Part shown: piece after piece, positions 1-8,356 of the stretch
How the letters are laid out: each line of letters opens with the position of its first letter
How positions within the stretch are numbered: position 1 is the stretch's first letter
Notes under the pieces: model-generated
The model's input: only the letters and a program-made list of their open reading frames with translations
The model's database searches: none
Told to the model about the DNA's origin: nothing
Program-made: the position numbers and the translations under genes
DNA from: Candidatus Hydrothermales bacterium
GTDB lineage: Bacteria > Hydrothermota > Hydrothermia > Hydrothermales > JAJRUZ01
Length of the DNA: 64,000 nucleotides
Direction: 5' to 3'
Assembly (NCBI GenBank): GCA_039630235.1
Contig: JBCNVI010000001.1
Coordinates: forward strand, 427,059 to 491,058

Positions 1-558
1 CCCACAGTTGGGACAGAAAGAAAGGGAGTTGTTATTTCCTTTGAAAATAGATTCTTTGTTGGTCCAGACAACGGAATATTTACTTTGCTTTTAAAAAAGG
101 GAGGAAACGCGTATGAATTGCCCCCGCCTCCCACTTCAGCATCTCCCACATTTCACGCAAGAGATTACTTCTCCATATGGGCTGCTAAAATTTCTATGTC
201 CCCCTTTATTTTAAAAACATTCAAAAAATTAGAAAATCCTAAAATTCTTGAAACTCAGGAACCTATAAAAATTGGTAAAGAAATAGAGGGAAAGGCAGTT
301 GTAAAGGATAAATTCGGCAATATCCTCACAAACATTCCAAATGAGTGGTTAGAAAAAGATACTAACTACCTTTTAAAAATAAAAGACTTTTTAATAGTGG
401 GACCGAAAAGGACCTATGCAGATGTGAAAAAGGGAGAGCTTTTATTTTTAAGGGGAAGCTTCGGTTTCCTAGAAATAGCCTCAAACATGGAAAGCGCCTT
501 TGATATTATTAAACCTACTCTCCCTACCAAGATAACGATTAAAGAAATAGTAAAATAG
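1..558 (+). CDS. S-adenosyl-L-methionine hydrolase (DUF62 / SAM hydroxide adenosyltransferase family), 5'-truncated
   Basis: The reading frame is open from base 1, so the gene starts left of the window. Visible motifs are PTVGTERK near the cut end and FVGPDNGIFT about 20 residues in; both belong to the N-terminal domain of the DUF62 family, which splits SAM into adenosine and methionine. The rest is a beta-rich C-terminal domain. The frame runs without interruption through the TTG at 85, so that codon should not be taken as the true start. The gene ends 18 bp before dapL. The family call is fairly safe; the physiological role is not settled by context. Confidence 0.8.
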   Translation, partial: PTVGTERKGVVISFENRFFVGPDNGIFTLLLKKGGNAYELPPPPTSASPTFHARDYFSIWAAKISMSPFILKTFKKLENPKILETQEPIKIGKEIEGKAVVKDKFGNILTNIPNEWLEKDTNYLLKIKDFLIVGPKRTYADVKKGELLFLRGSFGFLEIASNMESAFDIIKPTLPTKITIKEIVK

Positions 559-565
559 ATAGCCT

Positions 566-571
566 TAAAAT
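566..571 (+). promoter_or_regulatory. Candidate -10 box (TAAAAT) placed for a leaderless dapL transcript
   Basis: TAAAAT lies 5 nt before the dapL ATG. With the usual 6-7 nt from -10 box to start point, transcription would begin at or within a base of the start codon. No Shine-Dalgarno sequence is visible and no convincing -35 box is present. The same layout recurs at several other genes in the window. Confidence 0.4.
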
Positions 572-576
572 AAATT

Positions 577-1716
577 ATGAAATTTTCAAAAAGAATAAAG
601 CAATTTCCTCTTTACTTTTTTGAGGAAATTGATAGATTAAAAAAAGAGTATAAGGAAGATTTAATCGATATGGGGATTGGAGACCCAGATATTCCTACTC
701 CTGAAGAAATTGTAGAGATTTTAATTAAAGAAGCTAAAAATCCTATATTTCATAGATACCCACCTTACCAAGGCTTTAAATTTCTTAAAGAAGCAATCAA
801 AAACTATTACAAAAAAAGATTTGATGTTGAACTAAAAGAAGAAGAAATTCTTGTTCTAATAGGATCAAAAGAGGGGCTTTCGCACCTTGCCTTTGTACTC
901 GTTGATGAGAATACATATTCACTTGTCCCAGACCCAGCCTATCCAGCCTATGAACTTGCCTCAAAAATGGCAGGAGGAATCATCCATAAAATGCCCCTTA
1001 AAGAAAAAAATAATTTCCTCCCACTTTTAACAAAAATACCAGATAGAGTCTTAGAAAAAACAAGAGTTATGTATCTAAACTATCCAAATAACCCAACTGG
1101 TGCCGAAGCTAACTTAGACTTCTTTAAAGAAGTAGTAAAGTTATCAAAAAGATATAACTTTGCTATTGTCAATGACCTTTGCTATGCTGAAATATATGAA
1201 GAAAAAGAACCTATATCACTTTTAATGGTCACCAAGAAAAATGCTATTGAATTTAACTCACTTTCTAAAACGTTTAGTATGACCGGTTGGAGAATTGCCT
1301 TTACCTGCGGTGATGAAAAAATAATTCAGAATCTTGCTAAATTTAAAACCGTTATTGATAACTGCCAATTTGGAGCAATCCAAAAAGCCGCCGAATACGC
1401 CCTCTTAAACTACGAAAGACTTAATAAACCTATAAGAGAAAAGTATAAGGAAAGGAGAGGAAAGCTAAAAGAAGCTCTTAGAGAAGTAGGAATGCCCTTT
1501 TTTGACTCCCAGGCTACTTTCTACATATGGGCAAAACCAGAAAATTTCTCAAGTTATGAATTTTCTATAGAATTTATTAAGAAAAAGAAAGTCTTAGCCC
1601 TACCCGGTGAAGGCTTTGGAAAGCATGGGAAAGGCTTTATAAGGTTCAGCGTGACTTTAGAAGATAATAAGCTCGACGAAGCAATTAAAAGACTTAAAGA
1701 ATTTTATAAGAAGTGA
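577..1716 (+). CDS. dapL: LL-diaminopimelate aminotransferase (class I/II PLP aminotransferase)
   Basis: A 379-residue fold-type I aminotransferase. The PLP lysine is K231 in NSLSKTFSMTGW, with the NYPNNPTGA motif at 168-176 and the cofactor-contact ND-x2-Y at 199-203. In the DapL route this enzyme converts tetrahydrodipicolinate directly to LL-diaminopimelate, feeding lysine and peptidoglycan. Aspartate kinase follows with a 4-bp overlap, and dapB lies at 24.75 kb, which supports the lysine/DAP assignment over a generic aspartate aminotransferase. Sequence alone cannot fully exclude another amino-acid substrate. Confidence 0.8.
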   Translation: MKFSKRIKQFPLYFFEEIDRLKKEYKEDLIDMGIGDPDIPTPEEIVEILIKEAKNPIFHRYPPYQGFKFLKEAIKNYYKKRFDVELKEEEILVLIGSKEGLSHLAFVLVDENTYSLVPDPAYPAYELASKMAGGIIHKMPLKEKNNFLPLLTKIPDRVLEKTRVMYLNYPNNPTGAEANLDFFKEVVKLSKRYNFAIVNDLCYAEIYEEKEPISLLMVTKKNAIEFNSLSKTFSMTGWRIAFTCGDEKIIQNLAKFKTVIDNCQFGAIQKAAEYALLNYERLNKPIREKYKERRGKLKEALREVGMPFFDSQATFYIWAKPENFSSYEFSIEFIKKKKVLALPGEGFGKHGKGFIRFSVTLEDNKLDEAIKRLKEFYKK

Positions 1717-2909
1717 TTAAAGTTTTAAAATTTGGAGGTGAAGTTTTAAAAAATATAAGAAGAATTAAGCTTGCGGCCCTTGAGGTCGAAAAAGAAATAA
1801 AAAATGGCACAAAGCCTGTAGTTGTAGTATCCGCAATGGGAAATACAACCGATGAACTGTTAAAGCTTTCTGAAAAAATTACAAAAAAACCTGATAAAAG
1901 AGAACTAGATATGTTGCTCTCAGCAGGAGAAAGAATAGCAATGGCTCTATTTTCTTTATCATTGAGAGAAAGAAAAATAGAAGCAAGATCACTTACAGGC
2001 TCACAAGCAGGAATACTAACTGATACAAAACACAGCTCGGCACACATTTTAGAAATAAGGGGAAAAAGAATAATTGAAACTCTTGAAAAAGGACAAGTCC
2101 CAATTATAGCCGGATTTCAAGGAGTAAGCATAGAAAAAGAGGTTACTACCTTAGGAAGGGGAGGCTCAGACCTAACAGCAGCTGCCTTAGCAGTTTTTTT
2201 AAAAACAAGAGATGTTGTCTTTTATAAGGATGTAGATGGCATTTACGCTATACCGCCCAAGTTAATAAAAAAATCTAAGAGGATAGAAAAATTATCCTTT
2301 GCAGAAATGCTATTTCTCTCAGAGTACGGTGCAGAGGTTTTAAATCCAAGAGCTGTAGCCTTAGGAATGAGGTATGACCTAAAATTTTATATAAAGAAAA
2401 TGAACAGCAATAACATAACATTGATAGAAAATGAGGCCATTGAGACACCCTATGTGAAAGCCATCGTAATTAAAAAGGGGCTATCAGTTCTTTTACTTGA
2501 AAAAGTAAGAGAAAACATGGATATACCTCAACTTGCAAAGTTTTTAAACGAAAATAACGTTAACGTTCTATTTTTCACACATGGCATCAGAAAAGAAAAG
2601 GGCGTAGACCTTACCTTTGTCGTTGAAAAAAAAGATAAAATTGAAAAAAGTTTATTAAAGGAAATCGAGAGTAAATATAAACCTCTTCAAATAAAAGTCA
2701 TTAAAAAGATGGGAACCTTGACACTTGTAGGATATGGAATAGGGGATTCCCCCTTAATACTTGAGGAATCTCTTTCAGTGCTTGAAAAAATAGGGATACA
2801 TGTTTACGCAATCTTTGCATCTAAACCTGGAATTATACTTTTATTAGAGGAGGAAAACTTAACTAAAGCACTAAAAGCTCTATCTAAAAAATGGAACCTA
2901 ACATCATAG
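1713..2909 (+). CDS. lysC: Aspartate kinase
   Basis: A 398-residue kinase with the N-terminal KFGGEVLK nucleotide-binding motif and the GRGGSDLTA segment of the amino-acid kinase fold, followed by a C-terminal half (about 250-398) with the size and pattern of paired ACT domains, which normally give feedback inhibition. It makes aspartyl-phosphate, the first step toward lysine, threonine and methionine. The start is GTG at 1713, overlapping the dapL stop, so the two are translationally coupled. It overlaps the next gene by 19 bp. Confidence 0.92.
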   Translation: MIKVLKFGGEVLKNIRRIKLAALEVEKEIKNGTKPVVVVSAMGNTTDELLKLSEKITKKPDKRELDMLLSAGERIAMALFSLSLRERKIEARSLTGSQAGILTDTKHSSAHILEIRGKRIIETLEKGQVPIIAGFQGVSIEKEVTTLGRGGSDLTAAALAVFLKTRDVVFYKDVDGIYAIPPKLIKKSKRIEKLSFAEMLFLSEYGAEVLNPRAVALGMRYDLKFYIKKMNSNNITLIENEAIETPYVKAIVIKKGLSVLLLEKVRENMDIPQLAKFLNENNVNVLFFTHGIRKEKGVDLTFVVEKKDKIEKSLLKEIESKYKPLQIKVIKKMGTLTLVGYGIGDSPLILEESLSVLEKIGIHVYAIFASKPGIILLLEEENLTKALKALSKKWNLTS

Positions 2910-4204
2910 AAATCATTGAGAAAAAAAGAGACGGTAAAACTTTAAATAAAGAGGAGATAGAATCTTTCGTTGAGGGTGTTGTTAAAGGGAAAATACCTGA
3001 TTATCAAATTTCTGCACTCCTAATGGCAATTTACTTTCAGGGTCTAAATGATGAAGAAACTTTCTTTTTGACAAAATCGATGAGAGATTCAGGTAAAACT
3101 ATAAGTATAACCACTTTTCGTCCTTTAGTTGATAAACATTCAACAGGGGGAGTTGGTGACAAGGTTTCACTTGCCCTGGCACCCATAATGGCATCCCTTG
3201 GAGCTTGCATTCCTATGATTTCTGGAAGAGCACTTGGACATACAGGTGGAACTGTTGATAAGCTTGAATCTATTCCAGGTTATAAAACTCATCTAAACGT
3301 AGAGGAGTTTATAGAAATAGTAAAAAGGGTGGGTTGTTCAATAATAGGGCAAACTGAGGAAATTGCACCTGCCGATAGAATAATTTATTCAATAAGAGAT
3401 GTAACTGGTACAGTTCCCTCTATCCCCTTAATTACAGCAAGTATACTCTCTAAAAAACTATCGGTAAATCTAGATGGAATAGTCTTTGATGTAAAAACTG
3501 GGTTAGGTGCTTTTATGAGAAGCTATGCTGATGCGGAAAAGTTAGCTAGGTCTCTTGTTAATGTGTCAAATAAAATGGGTGTTAAGGCAAAGGCTATTAT
3601 AACTGATATGAATGAGCCACTTGGATACACCGCTGGAAATAGAATTGAGGTAATGGAAACTCTTTTTTATCTTAATGGAGCAGAAATAAAAGATCTTGAT
3701 GAAGTAGTTAAAAGTCTTGCAGCTGAATTACTTTTAATTTGTGGAAAAGTAAGTGATAGAGATCTTGGAAAAGAAATGGTTGATAATTCAATAAAAAGTG
3801 GAAAAGCTTTAAAGAAATTCTTTGAAATGGTAAGGGCACATGGGGGGCTGGTTGAAGAAATCGAATTTACAAAGATAGATCAATTTATAAAGGTAAAGTA
3901 CATTGAATTTGTTGAGGCTGAGGTAGAAGGTTATATATCAAAAATTGATGCAAAGCTTGTAGGCGAAGCGGCAAGGCTTCTTGGCGCAGGAAGATTTAAA
4001 AAAGATGATAAAATTGATCCAGTTGCAGGTGTAATCTTACTTAAAAAGACAGGAGCCTATGTAAAAAAGGGCGAGAAAATCTTTGAAATAAGAGCAAATA
4101 GCGAAAATAAGATAGAGGAGGCAAAAAGACTTCTTCTAAATTCCCTCGATTTTAACTTGGTAAAACCACCTGAGAGAACTATAATTTATAGCTTAGTAGA
4201 ATGA
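2891..4204 (+). CDS. deoA: Thymidine / pyrimidine-nucleoside phosphorylase
   Basis: A 437-residue protein, the usual length for the family. It has the signature DKHSTGGVGDKVS at about 78-90, the glycine-rich GRALGHTGGTVDKLES stretch, and the C-terminal domain typical of bacterial enzymes. It phosphorolyses thymidine or uridine to base plus (deoxy)ribose-1-phosphate in nucleoside salvage. It overlaps lysC by 19 bp and the rhomboid gene by 4 bp, so it sits inside the dapL-lysC string although metabolically unrelated. DeoA cannot be separated from the broader-specificity Pdp subtype by eye. Confidence 0.9.
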   Translation: MEPNIIEIIEKKRDGKTLNKEEIESFVEGVVKGKIPDYQISALLMAIYFQGLNDEETFFLTKSMRDSGKTISITTFRPLVDKHSTGGVGDKVSLALAPIMASLGACIPMISGRALGHTGGTVDKLESIPGYKTHLNVEEFIEIVKRVGCSIIGQTEEIAPADRIIYSIRDVTGTVPSIPLITASILSKKLSVNLDGIVFDVKTGLGAFMRSYADAEKLARSLVNVSNKMGVKAKAIITDMNEPLGYTAGNRIEVMETLFYLNGAEIKDLDEVVKSLAAELLLICGKVSDRDLGKEMVDNSIKSGKALKKFFEMVRAHGGLVEEIEFTKIDQFIKVKYIEFVEAEVEGYISKIDAKLVGEAARLLGAGRFKKDDKIDPVAGVILLKKTGAYVKKGEKIFEIRANSENKIEEAKRLLLNSLDFNLVKPPERTIIYSLVE

Positions 4205-4863
4205 TTCTACCTTTAAAGGATAATATCCCTTCAAGGAGGTTTCCTTTTTGGACCTATGCTATAATAATCACCTGTGTTTTAATATTTCTTTATGAACTCA
4301 TTTTACCTGATCCTGATAGAGATATTTTCATCTACAAAAACGGTTTTGTTGCAAGTGAATTTATTAGGGATCCCATCGGTAGGTTACCGACGTTTATAAC
4401 TTCAATTTTTATTCATGGTGGTTGGGCCCATCTTATTTTTAATATGCTATACCTTCATATTTTTGGAGATAATGTAGAAGATGTTCTTGGATTCTTTTGG
4501 TTTCCTGTGTTCTTTATCAGTGCAGGTATAGCCGGTACAATCGTAGAGAGTTTTTTTCATCTAAACTCAAATGTACCTATGATAGGAGCCTCAGGTGCCA
4601 TATCCGGTGTTATGGGCTTTTACTTTATTCTTTATCCTTTTTCAAGAATTAATACACTTGTTTTTTATCTTTTCTTCTGGGATATAGTTCCAATTCCTGC
4701 CTTTATCTTTTTAGGCTTTTGGGTAATTTCACAGTTTTTTAACTCCCTCCTTTCACTTGGTACACAGTTTACAAACATTGCCTTTTTAGCTCATCTCGGT
4801 GGATTTATATTCGGTGCTATTTGTGCAAAATTTTATTTGAAAAAGAAATATCACTTTTTTTAA
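4201..4863 (+). CDS. Rhomboid family intramembrane serine protease
   Basis: A 220-residue polytopic protein with about six hydrophobic helices. The catalytic serine is S131 in GASGAISG, the partner histidine is H198 in LAHLGG, and the conserved HLIFN asparagine is N81. Rhomboids cut transmembrane helices of substrate proteins within the lipid bilayer. All catalytic positions are present, so activity is expected. The ATG overlaps the deoA stop (ATGA), and the following gene starts 3 bp after this one ends. The substrate is unknown. Confidence 0.9.
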   Translation: MILPLKDNIPSRRFPFWTYAIIITCVLIFLYELILPDPDRDIFIYKNGFVASEFIRDPIGRLPTFITSIFIHGGWAHLIFNMLYLHIFGDNVEDVLGFFWFPVFFISAGIAGTIVESFFHLNSNVPMIGASGAISGVMGFYFILYPFSRINTLVFYLFFWDIVPIPAFIFLGFWVISQFFNSLLSLGTQFTNIAFLAHLGGFIFGAICAKFYLKKKYHFF

Positions 4864-4866
4864 AAA

Positions 4867-5334
4867 ATGAAGTTTATAATAGAGGCAGTGATTATTTTTT
4901 CTCTTTCAATTGTTTCCGCCATAGGATTTTCACATTATAAAAAAATACCGATTTTCCCTAAAAATATAGAGGTTTTCCTGTACTCAAGAAAATACCCAGA
5001 AATAGAGTTTATTGATGCTGAAAGGCTCTATTATTTAATAAAAAAGAATGAAGTTTTTTTGATAGATGCAAGGGAAAAAGATGAATATATAAAGGGGCAC
5101 ATAGAGGGGGCTGTCAATTTTCCCTATAGTGAATTTTATATGGATCCTGCAAAATTTATTGATAAAATCGATACTCAAAGAAAGATTGTCGTTTACTGCG
5201 AGGGAGGATTCTGTGAACTTTCCTTTAAAGTTGCAGAGATTCTAAAAGATCTGGGTATAAAAGATTTAGTAATCTATATTGGTGGATTTAATGATTGGAA
5301 AAAAAGGAACTATCCCGTTGAAACAGGCTTATAA
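4867..5334 (+). CDS. Membrane-anchored rhodanese-domain protein
   Basis: 155 residues: an N-terminal transmembrane or signal segment (about 3-22), a linker, then one rhodanese domain (about 45-155). The active-site loop starts at C111 (CEGGFCELS), and the domain has the typical LIDAREKDEY and GHIEGAVNFP motifs. Single-domain rhodaneses move sulfane sulfur or act in redox signalling. The anchor should place the domain outside the cytoplasmic membrane. A second cysteine, C116, lies in the loop. The next gene, a DoxX/MauE-like membrane protein, overlaps its 3' end, a pairing that suggests extracytoplasmic thiol or sulfur chemistry. Confidence 0.85.
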   Translation: MKFIIEAVIIFSLSIVSAIGFSHYKKIPIFPKNIEVFLYSRKYPEIEFIDAERLYYLIKKNEVFLIDAREKDEYIKGHIEGAVNFPYSEFYMDPAKFIDKIDTQRKIVVYCEGGFCELSFKVAEILKDLGIKDLVIYIGGFNDWKKRNYPVETGL

Positions 5335-5758
5335 AAAACAAAACCTTTACATAGTAATTTTGATAGAGATTCTTTTGGGCTTACTTTTTATTTACTCAGG
5401 ATACACAAAGATAAAAAACATACATGAATTTGCCTTTACCGTAGCAAAGTACGGTATATTACCGCTAAACTTTATAAACCTATTTTCGTTAGTAATGCCC
5501 TTTCTTGAGCTTTTTTCAGGCTTTTTTTTAATTTTTGGTATTTTAAAAAGGGGAGCCTATCTTGTACTCATAAAACTTATCTTTATTTTCACACTAGCTA
5601 TTATTTATGTTTTTATCAGGGGTAAGACTTTTGAGTGTGGTTGCTTTGAAATATTTGGAAGAGAAGAAAAAATAGGTATTTTTTCAATTTTGAGAAATTT
5701 GATCATTTTTTCCCTACTTTTATACGGTTTAATATTTAGAAAAAAAGATATAAAATAG
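5318..5758 (+). CDS. DoxX/MauE-like membrane protein
   Basis: A small protein of about 146 residues with four hydrophobic helices and a CGCF motif in the last loop, as in MauE/DoxX-type proteins linked to disulfide handling. I chose TTG at 5318 because AAGGAA stands about 9 nt upstream. In-frame TTG 5279, GTG 5282 and ATG 5291 would make a longer overlap with the rhodanese gene. It is translationally coupled to that gene. Function beyond the family level is not known. Confidence 0.6.
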   Translation: MKQAYKKQNLYIVILIEILLGLLFIYSGYTKIKNIHEFAFTVAKYGILPLNFINLFSLVMPFLELFSGFFLIFGILKRGAYLVLIKLIFIFTLAIIYVFIRGKTFECGCFEIFGREEKIGIFSILRNLIIFSLLLYGLIFRKKDIK

Positions 5759-5760
5759 CT

Positions 5761-5766
5761 TAAAAT
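5761..5766 (+). promoter_or_regulatory. Candidate -10 box (TAAAAT) 5 nt before a start codon
   Basis: TAAAAT ends 5 nt before the ATG at 5772, with no Shine-Dalgarno sequence between. This is the same geometry as at dapL and would give a leaderless mRNA. A second, overlapping A/T-rich candidate (TATAAA at 5749) lies just upstream, and no clear -35 box is seen. Confidence 0.35.
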
Positions 5767-5771
5767 CAGTA

Positions 5772-6473
5772 ATGGAAAGTAATATAAAAAAGGCATTTAT
5801 ACTTTCTGCTGGCACTGGTGAAAGACTTAAACCCTTTTCAAACGGTATACCTAAGGCTCTTCTTAAAATAAACGGAGTTGAAGTACTACTCACTAACATT
5901 AAAAATTTAAGGGAATTTTCAATAGAAGAATTCATAATAGTAATAAACCCAAAACACAAATCAAAAATTAAAGCTTTCTTAAAGGAATATAACATTGATC
6001 TAAAAGTTGTAATTAATGAGTTTCCGGAAAGAGAAAATGGTTACTCTGCTTTTCTACTAAAGGATTATATTAAAGAAAATGAAAACTTCGTAATCATAAT
6101 GGGTGATCATCTCTATGAAAAGAAATTTGTGGAAGAGGCAATAAAAAAGAGGGGACTAATCGTTGATGAAATCGGCAAATATATTGATAAAAAGGAAGCC
6201 ACAAAAGTATATTACGAAAATGGAAGGATTATCAAAATAGGAAAAAAACTTAAAAAGTTTAACGCTTTTGACACAGGATTTATTATAACTGATAGAAAAT
6301 TTATTGATTGCGCAATAGAACTTGAGAAAAAAAGGGAAAAAATAAAAATAAGTGAGATAATAAAAAGGGCAAAACTTGAAATTTCAAAAGTATCAGGCTA
6401 TTTTTGGATAGACCTTGATACACTTAAAGACATCGAAAGAGCAAAAATGTTTTTTCAAAGAACGGAACAATAA
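5772..6473 (+). CDS. Sugar-phosphate nucleotidyltransferase, probably CTP:inositol-1-phosphate cytidylyltransferase
   Basis: A 233-residue nucleotidyltransferase with the N-terminal LSAGTGERLKPFSNGIPKAL signature. The middle and end (ERENGYS, IMGDHLY, FDTGFI, SEIIKRAKLE, FWIDLDT) resemble the cytidylyltransferase half of the IPCT/DIPPS enzymes that make di-myo-inositol phosphate, a solute of hyperthermophiles. The CDP-alcohol phosphotransferase domain that follows it in fused enzymes is absent, so this would be the stand-alone form. Other sugar-1-phosphate nucleotidyltransferases remain possible. It stands alone between the MauE-like gene and the ECF operon. Confidence 0.65.
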   Translation: MESNIKKAFILSAGTGERLKPFSNGIPKALLKINGVEVLLTNIKNLREFSIEEFIIVINPKHKSKIKAFLKEYNIDLKVVINEFPERENGYSAFLLKDYIKENENFVIIMGDHLYEKKFVEEAIKKRGLIVDEIGKYIDKKEATKVYYENGRIIKIGKKLKKFNAFDTGFIITDRKFIDCAIELEKKREKIKISEIIKRAKLEISKVSGYFWIDLDTLKDIERAKMFFQRTEQ

Positions 6474-6497
6474 AATCAAATAAAACGTCTTAAAAAT

Positions 6498-6980
6498 ATG
6501 AAGGAAAAGAAGTTTAACGAAATATATTTTAAGATGAAAGAAAAACTGATCAGATACGTCAAAAGTATAGTTAACGATAGAGAGGCTTCGGAAGATATAG
6601 TAGATGAAACCTTTGTAAAATTCTACGAAAATATGGAAAACGTTAATAACGTAAAGGCTTTCTTATATAAAGTCGCGAAAAATAAAAGCATAGACTATTT
6701 AAGAAAAAGAAAAAAAGAAAAAGAAATACCCTTAGATGAGGAAAGTCACTCACTGTACGTTAACATAGATCCAATAAAAATGCATATAATAAGATCAAAA
6801 CTAGAAGAAGAAATAGAAAATATGCCAAAAATTTTAAAAGAAGCTCTTATTTTAAGAGATATTCACCTTTATTCTTATGAGGAAATATCAAAGATGTTAA
6901 ATGTACCTATGGGAACAGTGAAATCAAGGATATCACGGGCAAGGCTATACTTAAGGGAAAGGCTCAAAAATGTACTGTAA
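6498..6980 (+). CDS. ECF-type RNA polymerase sigma factor
   Basis: 160 residues with only sigma regions 2 and 4, as in group 4 (ECF) factors. Region 2 (about 15-75) has the ASEDIVDETFVKFYEN core, and region 4 (about 105-158) has the helix-turn-helix SYEEISKMLNVPMGTVKSRI. It would direct polymerase to a stress or envelope regulon. Its 3' end overlaps the next gene by 11 bp, and that gene encodes a zinc-finger anti-sigma factor, so the two form the usual regulatory pair. No target promoters can be assigned from this window alone. Confidence 0.93.
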   Translation: MKEKKFNEIYFKMKEKLIRYVKSIVNDREASEDIVDETFVKFYENMENVNNVKAFLYKVAKNKSIDYLRKRKKEKEIPLDEESHSLYVNIDPIKMHIIRSKLEEEIENMPKILKEALILRDIHLYSYEEISKMLNVPMGTVKSRISRARLYLRERLKNVL

Positions 6981-7359
6981 AGAACTTTTTGAAAAAATCT
7001 CTCTTTACATAGATGGGTATATAGATGATAAAGAAAAAATTTATATTGAAAATCATATAAAAACATGTACGAGCTGTAAAAAAATTTATGAAGATCTTCT
7101 TACAATAAAACTATTATCCCCTTCTTTAAAAGAAAAATTTCCCTTAAAAAAAGAGCGAAAAAAGTTAAAGTATTTAAAGCCCGCACTCTTACTTTCACTA
7201 ATTATAATCATAATAATAAGCCTTCTTTTCCAAAATAAACCCCCTGAAAAAAACGCGTTTAAAAAAGAAGAAGAAAGCCAAATGAAATTTGACCCTGTAA
7301 AAATATACTACACCGATATGATATACGAAGTATCCTATGGGGAGGAGGTAATCCCTTGA
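6970..7359 (+). CDS. Membrane anti-sigma factor with zf-HC2 zinc finger
   Basis: 129 residues. The N-terminal domain has C3, H29, C33 and C36 spaced as in the anti-sigma zinc finger (HIKTCTSCKK), followed by a basic stretch, one transmembrane helix (about 73-92) and a short extracytoplasmic tail. It should hold the upstream sigma factor at the membrane until a signal arrives. It overlaps the sigma gene by 11 bp and the protease-like gene by 4 bp, making a three-gene operon. The outer tail is only about 37 residues, leaving little room for a sensor domain, so sensing may depend on a partner. Confidence 0.85.
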   Translation: MYCKELFEKISLYIDGYIDDKEKIYIENHIKTCTSCKKIYEDLLTIKLLSPSLKEKFPLKKERKKLKYLKPALLLSLIIIIIISLLFQNKPPEKNAFKKEEESQMKFDPVKIYYTDMIYEVSYGEEVIP

Positions 7360-8354
7360 AAAAAATTTTTATTTTTTTAATCATTATAAATTCACTTAAC
7401 TCTCAGATTTTAAAAAAAATAGAAGAAGAAATTCAGGAAATATACAAAAAAATTAACCCTTCACTTTTTGAATTAAAGTTTAAAAATTTATGGATAACCG
7501 GATTTACCTTAGATAAAGAAAGAATTATCACAATATTACCCTATGTAGAAGAAGACGAAAGCATTATATTTTTTGATAAAGACGGCAACAAATACAGGGG
7601 AGAGATTGAGGGATGGGACGAATTTACAAGAATAGCAGTAATAAAAACAACTAGAGAATTAAAAATTCCTGAATTCGCAGAATTTGACAAAAATTTACCA
7701 AAGATTGCATTGGCCTTCTCTTTAAAAGGAAAAGGAAGTTTCTTAATTCTCCCCATATATGAGGAAAATAACGGAAAAATCCTCATAGAAACAAAAATAT
7801 CTCCCTCCTTTTCTGGTGCACCAATAGTAAATCACGAAGGAAAAATAATTGGAATCCTAAGGGGCGCTAAGATAGATTTTGAATTAATAGAAAAAATAGA
7901 AAAAGAAAAATTGAAAGAAAAATTACCACTTTTTTACTACCAGTTTAGTTTACCTCATATCTCAATTGGCTATACCTACGATTACATCAAAAAAAGAGTA
8001 AATTTAATAAAAGAAAGGGGCAAAGTTTATGAGGGCTTTCTTGGAATTTTAGTAGACTTTAAAGAAGGCGAAGGGATAAAAATAAACAAAGTACTCCGAG
8101 ATTCTCCAGCAGAGAAGGCTGGCCTTAAAGAGGATGATATAATAGTTAGCTATAACGAAAAGAAATATTGGAACGTAAAAGATTTTATTAATGATGTAAA
8201 AAGCACACCCTCTAACTCTGAAGTAAAAATGGAAATCAAAAGAGACGGTAAAATAAAAAGTATTATTGTAAAAGTGGGTAAAAAAGAAAAGAAGTTTAAA
8301 TTAAAGCGTGAAAAGAGAATAAGAGATTTACTTAAAATCTGGATTATAGAATAA
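7356..8354 (+). CDS. HtrA/DegP-like protein with degenerate protease domain and one PDZ domain
   Basis: 332 residues: short signal peptide (about 1-16), trypsin-like domain (about 30-185) and one PDZ domain (about 220-305, GFLGILVDF...DSPAEKAGLKEDDII). Against the DegP pattern the serine loop survives (PSFSGAP), but the histidine of the TNNHVV-type motif is replaced in IITILPYV, and the aspartate of DLAVLK is arginine in TRIAVIK. Two of three catalytic residues are therefore lost, which argues against proteolysis. It is the third gene of the sigma/anti-sigma operon, so a role as an envelope sensor or adaptor is plausible. The alignment is by eye. Confidence 0.75.
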   Translation: MKKIFIFLIIINSLNSQILKKIEEEIQEIYKKINPSLFELKFKNLWITGFTLDKERIITILPYVEEDESIIFFDKDGNKYRGEIEGWDEFTRIAVIKTTRELKIPEFAEFDKNLPKIALAFSLKGKGSFLILPIYEENNGKILIETKISPSFSGAPIVNHEGKIIGILRGAKIDFELIEKIEKEKLKEKLPLFYYQFSLPHISIGYTYDYIKKRVNLIKERGKVYEGFLGILVDFKEGEGIKINKVLRDSPAEKAGLKEDDIIVSYNEKKYWNVKDFINDVKSTPSNSEVKMEIKRDGKIKSIIVKVGKKEKKFKLKREKRIRDLLKIWIIE

Positions 8355-8356
8355 GT

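Noticed and set aside
5279-5317. Longer N-terminus for the MauE/DoxX-like gene
   Set aside because: It would overlap the rhodanese domain codons heavily, and a ribosome site favours TTG at 5318.
8355-8356. Terminator between the convergent HtrA-like and MalG-type genes
   Set aside because: Only 2 bp separate the stops and I could not find a convincing GC-rich hairpin with a T tract at this or the other convergent junctions.
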